DNA of 13,896 nt from an uncultured Clostridia bacterium. GTDB lineage: Bacteria > Bacillota > Clostridia > Christensenellales > Aristaeellaceae. Below are positions 6,125 to 12,445 of the stretch, piece by piece. Position 1 is the first letter of the stretch, and each line of letters opens with the position of its first letter. A program made the position numbers and the translations under genes. Under the pieces are notes generated by a model, which worked only from the letters and a program-made list of their open reading frames with translations, did no database searches and was not told the DNA's origin. Location of the stretch: assembly GCA_904420265.1 (NCBI GenBank), contig CAJFUU010000361.1, positions 1 to 13,896 of the forward strand. Direction: 5' to 3'.

Positions 6125-7960
6125 CTATTTTCGAATCAGCGAACAGTATTGCGAGAAGATGAAAGACTGGAATTCAATCGAGGCCTCGCCGTTGGCGTTG
6201 ACGTAACCCATGGCAAGTTGCGCGTCGGCGACGGCGGCCTGCGTAAGGTCATTGTAGACGCCGACCTCGTCGTCCGTCAACTGCTCGCGGTCCAGGTAGC
6301 CCAGTTCCCAAAGCTGGCGCTGCAAATTTTCCACCATTTCGCCGCTGTCTCCAAGGCGCATGAGTTCGAAGTTCTGCGTTTCGCCATACATCACTGTGCT
6401 GGGGCTGGGTACGGCGTTGGAATAGAGGTTTTCCTGGAAAGTGACGCTGGCGACGCCGGTTTCCGGCAAGCCCATATTCGCCTGTACGGCGCGCACCGCG
6501 GCGCTGGTCGCCGGGCCGTACTGGCCGTCCACCGAACCGTCCAGATAGCCGAGTTCGCGCAGGCGCGTCTGCAAATAGGAAACCAATTCGCCCGACGAGC
6601 CTTCGGCAATTTCGTTGATGACGATGTCGTACGGGTAGTAACGGTCGCCATAGGCGGCCTGCGTGGCCGCGGGCGAATAGGTGGGCGCGTCGGCCGCGTA
6701 GAGCAGCGCCTGCAGGCTGGCCGTGGCCACGCCGGTTTCCTCCAGGCCGCAGGCGCGCTGGAACAGCATCACCGCGGAGACAGTAGCGTTGGCATAACTG
6801 CCGTTGGGCGTGCCGTTGGCATAGCCCAGTTCCACCAGGCGGCTTTGCAGGCGCGTGACCGCGTCTCCGGAAGCGCCCTCCTCAAGCAGCGTATAGCCGC
6901 CGGCGCGAATGGCCTCGGCCACGGCGCTGTTGTAGGCCGGGGCGCTGCCGTCAAGCAACTGTGTGTACAAAGATTGCGTAATCACCCCGTCCTGCGTCAC
7001 GCCCAGCATCTGCTGGAAGGCCATGACGCCCGCGGTGGTGGCGGCGTCGAACGTGCCGCTGGCGGAGCCCTGCATGTAACCCAGTTCAATCAGGCGCGCC
7101 TGGGCCTGCTGCACATAGCTGCCGCTGCTGCCCTCGGAAAGCGTCGGCTCATTCTGCGCGGCGGGCGTGGCCGTGGGGGCCATGGTGGTTCCGGCGTAGG
7201 TGAGCGCATCCTGGGTAAACAGCGCGCTCTGCATTTCCACAGAGGCCACCTCGTTGGGATCGTTGCCGTAGCGCTCGAAAAAGAGGCTTACGGCGGCGGC
7301 GGTTTCGCGGTCGTATTGGCCGCTGGCGTTGGAAAGGGGGTACCCCAGTTCCTGCAGGCGGTATTGCATGGCCAGCACGCTGCTGCCCGCGTCGCCAAGT
7401 TGCAACTGGGAATAATTGCCTCCAATGGCGGCGGCATAGGCCATGGAACTGTACTGCGGCGCGCTTTCGGCAAAGAGCAGTTCCTGCAGCGTGGCGGTGG
7501 CAATGCCGGTCTGCATGGTGCCGTAGCTCAACTCAAACAGTTGCACGGCCTGTTCGGTAAGCGTGTCAAACACGCCGGTGACACCGCCGCGATAATAGCC
7601 CAGTTCCAGCAAGCGGTTTTGCAGAGCCTGCACCTCCTGGCCCTGATCGCCCAGACGAAGTTGCATGTAATAATTTTCCGCGCTGTCGGAGCTGTTTTCG
7701 TCCACGGCGATGAAGCCGTCGTCAATCCAGCCGTCGTCAAGCACGGTCACGCGGCCTTCGGAATCAAGCACGAAGGGGGAATCCGGGTCTGCCGGCGCCT
7801 CGGTGGGAACGGCGGTGGCGTAAGGGACGGAAATGTTCACCGACAAATCGGGCGTGGGCTGGGATGAAACCGTCTCATCCGCAGCCGTGCATCCGCCAAG
7901 CGCCGCCGCGCACAAAACGCAAAGCGCGGCGAGAAAAAACAGGGCGGCTCTGTTGCGCAT
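6125..7960 (-). CDS. Lipoprotein with six peptidoglycan-binding-like repeats
   Basis: A 611-residue predicted lipoprotein. The signal peptide ends in the lipobox LGGC, with Cys24 as the lipidation site. A Thr/Pro-rich linker (about 30-60) leads into six repeats of the PG_binding_1 type at about 99-168, 184-252, 273-340, 357-424, 450-517 and 532-605. Each has the pattern LxxGxxGxxVxxLQxRLxELGY, then a G-x-Y/F-D/G-x-xT segment and an AVxxFQ helix. Repeat pitch is 82-93 residues. Modules of this type bind cell-wall peptides in many hydrolases, but no catalytic domain is present, so a wall-binding or scaffolding role on the outer membrane face is inferred. The ATG follows GGAGGG at 7 nt. It starts 61 bp after the marR stop with no clear promoter between, so the two may be co-transcribed. 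No clear terminator follows. Confidence 0.88.
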   Translation of the reverse strand: MRNRAALFFLAALCVLCAAALGGCTAADETVSSQPTPDLSVNISVPYATAVPTEAPADPDSPFVLDSEGRVTVLDDGWIDDGFIAVDENSSDSAENYYMQLRLGDQGQEVQALQNRLLELGYYRGGVTGVFDTLTEQAVQLFELSYGTMQTGIATATLQELLFAESAPQYSSMAYAAAIGGNYSQLQLGDAGSSVLAMQYRLQELGYPLSNASGQYDRETAAAVSLFFERYGNDPNEVASVEMQSALFTQDALTYAGTTMAPTATPAAQNEPTLSEGSSGSYVQQAQARLIELGYMQGSASGTFDAATTAGVMAFQQMLGVTQDGVITQSLYTQLLDGSAPAYNSAVAEAIRAGGYTLLEEGASGDAVTRLQSRLVELGYANGTPNGSYANATVSAVMLFQRACGLEETGVATASLQALLYAADAPTYSPAATQAAYGDRYYPYDIVINEIAEGSSGELVSYLQTRLRELGYLDGSVDGQYGPATSAAVRAVQANMGLPETGVASVTFQENLYSNAVPSPSTVMYGETQNFELMRLGDSGEMVENLQRQLWELGYLDREQLTDDEVGVYNDLTQAAVADAQLAMGYVNANGEASIEFQSFIFSQYCSLIRK

Positions 7961-8021
7961 AGGTGTCCCTCCAGAAAGTGGCTTACGTTATGGTTTAGAC
8001 GAACAAAGGGCGCGAACGGTT

Positions 8022-8498
8022 TCAGGCCTGCGTTTGCGCGCTCAAAAGGCGCACGATGGTTTCCAGCGCCTCGTTGAAGTCGTGCAGGTCTTTTTCACCC
8101 AGCGTGCGCGTCCAGTCGAACAGATTGTCGCACAATTCGCGGTAAATCTTCGCCAGCCGCTTGCGGCCTTCCTCGCAGATGACTACGTTGACCACGCGCC
8201 GGTCGGCGTTGTTGCGCTCGCGCATGACCAGTCCTTCCTCAATCAGCCGGTCCACCAGGGGCGTTATATTCGGCTTGGCGATGCCGAAACTGTTTGAGAT
8301 TTCCGAAATGGACAACGAGCCGCGATGGTCCAGCATCGCCAGCACCTGCACATGGGAAAGAGGCATGCCAAAGCCTGCCTGCTGCGCGGGCGAAGGCAAC
8401 AGACGGCGGCGCATCAGCGGCCAGGCCTGAAACAGCATGTCGTACAGATGGCCCAGCACTGCGTCACGATCCCGCTTTGTCATTTCGTTATTGCTCAT
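8022..8498 (-). CDS. MarR-family transcriptional regulator
   Basis: A 158-residue winged-helix DNA-binding protein, expected to act as a dimer and often to repress its own gene until a ligand or oxidant releases it. Helices at about 10-35 and 120-155 would form the dimer interface. The DNA-binding core is LSHVQVLAMLDHRGSLSISE (47-66), the recognition helix about 73-88 (IAKPNITPLVDRLIEEGL region), and the wing about 92-106, with the ADRRVV signature (98-103) typical of the family. The ATG is preceded by GGAGG at 9 nt. It sits between a large membrane protein gene and the cell-wall-binding lipoprotein gene, all on one strand, so those are the obvious candidate targets besides itself. The ligand cannot be inferred; there are cysteines (for example Cys108 and Cys123) but no recognised redox-sensor pattern. 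Confidence 0.93.
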   Translation of the reverse strand: MSNNEMTKRDRDAVLGHLYDMLFQAWPLMRRRLLPSPAQQAGFGMPLSHVQVLAMLDHRGSLSISEISNSFGIAKPNITPLVDRLIEEGLVMRERNNADRRVVNVVICEEGRKRLAKIYRELCDNLFDWTRTLGEKDLHDFNEALETIVRLLSAQTQA

Positions 8499-8534
8499 AT
8501 ATCATCGCCTCCGCAAGCGTATTTCTTCTCTTCT

Positions 8535-8563
8535 ATTTTATGCTTGTTTGCGCGGAAACGCAA
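8535..8563 (-). promoter_or_regulatory. Possible marR promoter with dyad in the spacer
   Basis: On the minus strand, TTGCGT (8563-8558), 17 bp, then TAAAAT (8540-8535) form a weak -35 with a good -10. The spacer contains the imperfect 14-bp dyad GTTTGCGCGGAAAC (8546-8559). In addition the 10-mer CGCAAGCGTA occurs at 8559-8568 and at 8512-8521, the latter touching the ribosome binding site. Such placement would suit MarR autoregulation, but this is inference. Confidence 0.45.
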
Positions 8564-8587
8564 GCGTAAACCCGGCACAATTCCCGT

Positions 8588-10543
8588 TCATTCCTGCAAA
8601 TTTCCGTCGTTTTGCGTATCGACAGCGTAAATGCGCACGGAGCCCGCTTCATAAACCAGCGTGCAATTCTGCGCGAAATAGGTTTCATCCAGCGCATAAT
8701 TGTAACGCTCGCTGTCGGCAATGACCACGTAGTCCACGCCATACTGCGCGAACAATTCCAGGTTTTCCGCCGGGGCCTCCAGCATGCGGCGGGCATCCAG
8801 GGCGGCCTGCTGATAGTCAATGCCGTGATAATACAGGTAACTGCCCGTGCCGCAGACGATTTGCCGGCCAGCCAGGGCCGCAACGAGGTTGTTGTGCTGG
8901 TCGCCGGTGAGATAAACCGCGTCTGCGGGCAATTCGTCGCGGATATACGCGGCCGCCTCCACCTCGTCGGCGGAGAAAAGTTGATAGTCCGACACCGCCT
9001 CGCGCGCCAGCGAAAGCGCGCCCGAGGTCAGCGACACCGCCAGAAATACCGCCGCCAGCAGCGCCCGGCCGGGAAGGCCGCGCAGACGGTTCCAAAGCGC
9101 CACCAGATAACTGCCAACCAGCGGCAACATCAGCAAAAAGGCCACGTAAAACAGTTTGTTGTTGTCGTAAGGGTTGGGTTGGAATTGTATAAATTCCGCC
9201 GCCACATACACAAACAGCGCCCCCAGCGCCAGGCCGCGCTTCCAGCCCTTGCTCAGCAGCGCCGCCGGAACCATGAGCAGGTATACCGGGCCGATGTTCT
9301 TGATCCAGAACCAGAAGTAGCCGTCGATAAGGCGACCGGTGGAGGTGTCGTAGTTGACCCAGTTAAACCGCAGGGAGAGCGAGCCGGTAAGCGAACTGCC
9401 GCCCACCGTCTGGGGAATCGACCAGGTCAGAACCTGCGGCAGGGCCAGCGCCGCGGCAATGCCCGCGTAAAACGCGAAATCCACCAGCGCCTTTTTGCGC
9501 TCCGGCGCGTGCCACAGCGTCCACACAAGGCAGCCCGCCGAAATCAGCGCCAGCGCCAGGAAGGAATGCGTGTGGATCATGGGCATGGCGCCTGCCAGCA
9601 CGCCCAGGACGATATACAGCCGCCGGCTTCTCTCGCGCATGGCCAGCGCGAGCAGGTACAGGGCGGGAACGACCATCGTCCAGCCCGCCAGCAGCGTGCG
9701 CTGGGGAATCATCATATCGCAGATGACGTTCACCCAGCGAATGTTGTTTTCCACCATATTGGCGGGGGCGGCGTAATAGCCGGTGAACACGTTTTGAAAG
9801 AGCGTCGAATCCTGCCAAACGCCGTCGAGCACATAGAAAAATCCCAGCCCGCCATTGAGGAACAAAAGCAGATAGGCGACCACCACCGCCGCGCGCGAAC
9901 GCGTCAGTTCCCACGCGAAAAACACAAACCCAAGATATACCAGCCCCATCATCAGGCTGCCGGGAATCACAAATGAGGCCGCCAGATCCGTGCCCAGGGC
10001 GATCATGGAGGCGGAGAGCGCGTCCATCAGGAAGGGGTACCCCAGCAAAACGTCCTGTATCAACGTGTATTCCGGCGGGTAAGCGCTGCCCTGCAACCCC
10101 GTGGCAATGCCCAGATGCAGGCACAGATCACCGTAGGTGGACTGGCCGACATGCAGGGCGCCGTCCACCTCGCGCAGCGTATGCGTGTATTGCAGGTAGA
10201 TGGATAAAATCAAAAGGGGAACCACCAGCGCGATGGGCAGCCAGGCGGGCATATCGCCGCAGAAGGGCTTTTTTTCGCCTTCCAGCGCCAGAGGATCGGG
10301 TTTTTCCGTGAGAAAAAAGCGCGCCAGCGCCGCCAACAGCGCCGCCGTGCCCAGCGCCGCATATTGCGCCGCCGCCGTGAAGCGCAGCGCGTAGGCAAAC
10401 AGCGATGGCAGCCACATCATCATCAAAAGGCCCGCCGTCAACCCCAGCCACAGCCGCACCACGCCGGCGCGGCGCTTAAACAGCGCGTCGGCCAGCACGC
10501 AGCCGCACGCCTCAAAGCCAAGCAGAAGCAGTATTCCGCCCAT
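8588..10543 (-). CDS. Multi-spanning membrane protein, GT-C glycosyltransferase-like
   Basis: A 651-residue integral membrane protein with roughly a dozen hydrophobic helices between 1 and 510 and a soluble C-terminal part (about 515-651). The long first outer loop contains REVDGALHVGQSTYGDLCLHLG (124-145; acidic residues and His), followed by PPEY and GYPFLMDALSA (169-179). Later conserved-looking motifs are MIHTHSF (322-328), NPYDNNKLFY (457-466) and, in the tail, GDQHNNLVAALAGRQIVCGTGSYLYYHGID (547-576) and YGVDYVVIADSERY. The acidic first loop and topology recall lipid-linked-sugar GT-C enzymes, so transfer of a sugar to an envelope polymer or protein is plausible but unproven. The start at 10543 is chosen over an in-frame ATG at 10561 because GGAGGTG lies just before it and the promoter would leave the upstream ATG with only a few leader bases. 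Confidence 0.78.
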   Translation of the reverse strand: MGGILLLLGFEACGCVLADALFKRRAGVVRLWLGLTAGLLMMMWLPSLFAYALRFTAAAQYAALGTAALLAALARFFLTEKPDPLALEGEKKPFCGDMPAWLPIALVVPLLILSIYLQYTHTLREVDGALHVGQSTYGDLCLHLGIATGLQGSAYPPEYTLIQDVLLGYPFLMDALSASMIALGTDLAASFVIPGSLMMGLVYLGFVFFAWELTRSRAAVVVAYLLLFLNGGLGFFYVLDGVWQDSTLFQNVFTGYYAAPANMVENNIRWVNVICDMMIPQRTLLAGWTMVVPALYLLALAMRERSRRLYIVLGVLAGAMPMIHTHSFLALALISAGCLVWTLWHAPERKKALVDFAFYAGIAAALALPQVLTWSIPQTVGGSSLTGSLSLRFNWVNYDTSTGRLIDGYFWFWIKNIGPVYLLMVPAALLSKGWKRGLALGALFVYVAAEFIQFQPNPYDNNKLFYVAFLLMLPLVGSYLVALWNRLRGLPGRALLAAVFLAVSLTSGALSLAREAVSDYQLFSADEVEAAAYIRDELPADAVYLTGDQHNNLVAALAGRQIVCGTGSYLYYHGIDYQQAALDARRMLEAPAENLELFAQYGVDYVVIADSERYNYALDETYFAQNCTLVYEAGSVRIYAVDTQNDGNLQE

Positions 10544-10571
10544 GGGCACCTCCAAAGTCATTCTTCTTCAA

Positions 10572-10601
10572 ATTATAGCATTTCCCGTCGGGCGCTGTAA
10601 A
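10572..10601 (-). promoter_or_regulatory. Extended -10 promoter of the GT-C-like gene
   Basis: On the minus strand, TTTACA (10601-10596), an 18-bp spacer and TATAAT (10577-10572), with TGC directly before the -10 (an extended TGn element). The predicted start near 10565 supports the second ATG (10543) as the true start codon. Confidence 0.8.
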
Positions 10602-10721
10602 GAGATGGCCGTGCTGCCGCATAAATATTACATTTCGAAGTATATAAATTTCGAAAGCATTGCATTAATTATGAAAAAATTTCGACTTATTTGCGAAATT
10701 GTGCATAATGATGCAAAATAG
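10602..10721. promoter_or_regulatory. AT-rich divergent control region with repeated TTCGA dyads
   Basis: Between two divergent promoters the sequence becomes strikingly AT-rich for this GC-rich window. It carries TTCGAA at 10634-10639 and 10650-10655, an inverted pair AATTTCG (10678-10684)/CGAAATT (10694-10700), and a dyad TGCAT (10702-10706)/ATGCA (10711-10715). A further AATTCGAC at 10726-10733 overlaps the -35 of the rightward promoter. Regular recurrence suggests a regulator binding array; the binding protein is unknown. Confidence 0.5.
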
Positions 10722-10750
10722 TTGAAATTCGACGTATTCTGATATAGAAT
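10722..10750 (+). promoter_or_regulatory. Sigma-A promoter of the Ig-like protein gene
   Basis: TTGAAA (10722-10727), a 17-bp spacer and TAGAAT (10745-10750), each one base from consensus. The start near 10757 gives a leader of about 44 nt to the GTG at 10801, with AAGGGG (10786-10791) as ribosome binding site at 9 nt. Confidence 0.75.
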
Positions 10751-10800
10751 ATAAAGTAGAATGCGAATGCCACAGGTGTTTGCGGAAGGGGTAGACGTTC

Positions 10801-11268
10801 GTGAAGAAGAGGACGATTTGCGTGGCTCTGGCGCTGCTGCTGTTGCTGTTGTCCGGCTGCGCCTTCGCGGAGGGGGTCATCTCCACGACGGTTGTGATGC
10901 GCGTATCGCGCATGACGCAGGACGCGGTGGTGAACGTCGGCGAGGATCTGTCAATGGAGGTCAACATTGACGGCGTATCGCCCGCCTCTTATCAATGGTA
11001 TTTCAACGACGCGCCCATTGCGGGGGCGAATCAGAGGGTGTACAATATCGTCAACGCCTCGGTGGAAGACGCGGGCGTGTACCGCCTCGATGCCTTTGAC
11101 GAAGACGGCAGCATGCTCTTGAGCATGGACATCGCCGCGCGTGTGATCGACGATACGGTGCCCAAGGCTGGCGACAACTCCCTGCCGGTGGGCGTGGCCT
11201 TTGCGGGCCTGGCCGTGGCCGGGGCGGCGTTGCTGACGGCGGGGTTTGTGCGCCGCCGCAGGGCCTGA
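10801..11268 (+). CDS. Secreted Ig-like domain protein with sortase-like C-terminal tail
   Basis: A 155-residue surface protein of unknown role. The N terminus is a signal peptide (KKR, then LALLLLLLSGCAFA). It contains a lipobox-like LSGC (Cys20) and also an AFA-E signal peptidase I site, so processing is ambiguous. Residues about 42-117 resemble a bacterial Ig-like domain (VGEDLSMEV, YQWYFNDAPI with Trp66, SVEDAGVYR with the tyrosine corner at Tyr94) and lack cysteines. The C terminus mimics a cell wall sorting signal: VPKAGDNS (120-127), a hydrophobic helix (128-150) and RRRR (151-154). The usual Thr before Gly is Ala here, so it may be a variant sortase substrate or simply a membrane anchor. 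The GTG start is supported by AAGGGG at 9 nt, a good promoter and the following KKR. It is a single-gene unit ending at a strong terminator. Confidence 0.82.
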   Translation: MKKRTICVALALLLLLLSGCAFAEGVISTTVVMRVSRMTQDAVVNVGEDLSMEVNIDGVSPASYQWYFNDAPIAGANQRVYNIVNASVEDAGVYRLDAFDEDGSMLLSMDIAARVIDDTVPKAGDNSLPVGVAFAGLAVAGAALLTAGFVRRRRA

Positions 11269-11281
11269 CGCAACCTGCTTT

Positions 11282-11313
11282 CGGCGACCAGCGCGTCTGG
11301 TCGCCGTTTTTTT
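11282..11313 (+). terminator. Strong intrinsic terminator
   Basis: CGGCGACCAG (11282-11291), loop CGCGT and CTGGTCGCCG (11297-11306) make a perfect 10-bp GC-rich stem followed by seven T residues (11307-11313). It lies 13 bp after the stop of the Ig-like gene. Confidence 0.95.
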
Positions 11314-11401
11314 GTGCAACGAAGCCCCGCTTGGGGCGGAGCGCCGGGGAACTTATCGCTATGCGTAAAACCGTCAACCCCTTTCCCGTTCGGAGAGACG
11401 C

Positions 11402-11428
11402 ATGGACAAAAGCCAACGCAACGGCTAA
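11402..11428 (+). other. Eight-codon reading frame in repeat unit 1
   Basis: ATG to TAA encoding MDKSQRNG, preceded by GGAGAGACGC, which offers a Shine-Dalgarno-like GGAGA at 5 nt. Translation is unproven; it is listed because the same frame recurs in all four units. Confidence 0.3.
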
Positions 11429-11602
11429 GCGGCTGCTTTTGCAGCGCCTGGGGGAGCGGGCGTGCGCGCCAGTTATGCAGAGCGCGTGCGCGTTGCCGGT
11501 ATCGTGCCTTTTAGGGCTTCGTCGAACCGTCGGCTCAGCTGGTGGTCAGGATTGCGCCCGCAAGCTGTTTGTGCCAGCCCCCTTTCCCGTTCGGAGAGAC
11601 GC

Positions 11603-11629
11603 ATGGACAAAAGCCAACGCAAGGGCTAA
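11603..11629 (+). other. Eight-codon reading frame in repeat unit 2
   Basis: Encodes MDKSQRKG, with one changed base (AAC to AAG) relative to unit 1. The same GGAGAGACGC lies before the ATG. Confidence 0.3.
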
Positions 11630-11806
11630 GCGGCGGCTTTTGCAGCGCCGGGGGGAGCGGGCGTGCGTGCCAGTTATGCAGAGCGCGTGCGCGCCGCCGG
11701 CATCGTGCCTTTCGGGGCTTCGTCGAACCGCAGGATCATCCGGCGGCCAAGATTGCCCCGCCAGCCGCCTGTGGCAGCCCCTTTTCCCGTTCGGAGAGGG
11801 AGACAC

Positions 11807-11833
11807 ATGGACGAAAGCCAACGCAAGGGCTAA
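11807..11833 (+). other. Eight-codon reading frame in repeat unit 3
   Basis: Encodes MDESQRKG. The upstream purine stretch is longer here (GGAGAGGGAGACAC) but still Shine-Dalgarno-like. Length, start and stop are kept although neighbouring bases have indels. Confidence 0.3.
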
Positions 11834-12011
11834 GCGGCGGCTTTTGCAGCGCTCGGGAGAGTGGGTGTGCGCGCCAGTTATGCAGAGAGCGTGCGCGTCG
11901 CCGGTATCGTACCTTTCGGGGCTTCACCGAACCGCAGGCTCAGCCAGTGGTCAGGATTGTGCCCACAAGCCGCCTGTGGTAGCCCCCTTTCCCGTTGGGA
12001 GAGGGGGAAGC

Positions 12012-12038
12012 ATGGACAAAAGCCAACGCAACGGCTAA
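12012..12038 (+). other. Eight-codon reading frame in repeat unit 4
   Basis: Encodes MDKSQRNG, identical over all 27 bases to unit 1. It is preceded by GGAGAGGGGGAAGC, the most purine-rich leader of the four. Confidence 0.3.
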
Positions 12039-12203
12039 ACTGCTGCTTTTGCAATGCCTGGGGGAGTGGGCGTGTGCGCCAGTTATGCAGAGCGCGTGCG
12101 CGCCGCCGGTATCGTACCTTTTAGGGCTTCGTCAAATCGCAGGATCAGCCAGTGGTCAGGATTGTGCCCGCAAGCCGCCTGCGGCAGGGATTTGGCGTTG
12201 CCT

Positions 12204-12220
12204 GCGCGTCCGGGACGCGC
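12204..12220. repeat. GC-rich hairpin before tgt
   Basis: GCGCGTC (12204-12210), CGG loop, GACGCGC (12214-12220): a perfect 7-bp stem without a T-tract, just past the tandem array. Confidence 0.5.
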
Positions 12221-12312
12221 CGGTCCGCTGCTTTGCGAACGCGTTTGCGGCGCAAAGGGCAAGCGCCTTTTGCTTGGCCAAGGCGGGAAGTTTTTCGCCG
12301 TTGACGGCCATA

Positions 12313-12399
12313 AAATCCCCGGCACCCGCCGGGCGGAGATGACAAAGTGCCCGCCAGCAAGAAAGCGCTCGCAAATCCCCCGCATTTGCCGGGACGGAG
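12313..12399. repeat. Duplicated hairpin motif upstream of tgt
   Basis: AAATCCCCGGCACCCGCCGGG plus GCGGAG-like ending (12313-12338) recurs 60 bp later as AAATCCCCCGCATTTGCCGGG plus CGGAG (12373-12399). The first copy forms a perfect CCCGGC/GCCGGG stem; the second is imperfect. Together with the hairpin at 12204-12220, this is all I see in the 258 bp between the tandem array and tgt; no convincing promoter was found there. Confidence 0.5.
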
Positions 12400-12445
12400 C
12401 GCGGCGGCAAGAACGCATATGGATAAACGCAGGGAGGAAACGCCC

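Larger units (their letters stand above)
11378..12187. repeat. Four tandem ~200-bp repeats
   Basis: Four head-to-tail units begin with CCCCTTTCCCG-type words at 11378, 11579, 11778 and 11984, so spacings are 201, 199 and 206 bp and the last unit ends near 12187. Invariant or nearly invariant blocks include GGACAAAAGCCAACGCAA (one base differs in unit 3), CTTTTGCA, CCAGTTATGCAGAG and the GGTATCGT region. Each unit ends in a small hairpin (for example GCCGC-CT-GCGGC in unit 4) that stays paired in units 2 and 3 through G-U pairs. A frame from 11331 spans three units, but unit lengths are not all multiples of three and the frame collapses in unit 4, so a long protein is unlikely. The array lies between the Ig-like gene terminator and tgt. 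Confidence 0.88.

Noticed and set aside
6149..7867. Plus-strand open frame opposite the lipoprotein gene
   Set aside because: Shadow frame; the minus strand has a lipobox, ribosome binding site and six regular repeats.
8612..9976. Plus-strand open frame opposite the GT-C-like gene
   Set aside because: Gln/Arg/His-rich shadow translation, no ribosome binding site and no family.
11331..12038. Long plus-strand open frame (235 codons) through three tandem repeat units
   Set aside because: It starts at a TTG without a ribosome binding site, has an Arg/Cys-rich composition unlike the real genes here, and the frame is lost in unit 4; repeat lengths of 199 and 206 are not multiples of three.
11378..12187. 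CRISPR array or diversity-generating template/variable repeats
   Set aside because: Units are about 200 bp with no short identical repeats and unique spacers. No cas genes or reverse transcriptase are in the window, and changes are not concentrated at adenines.
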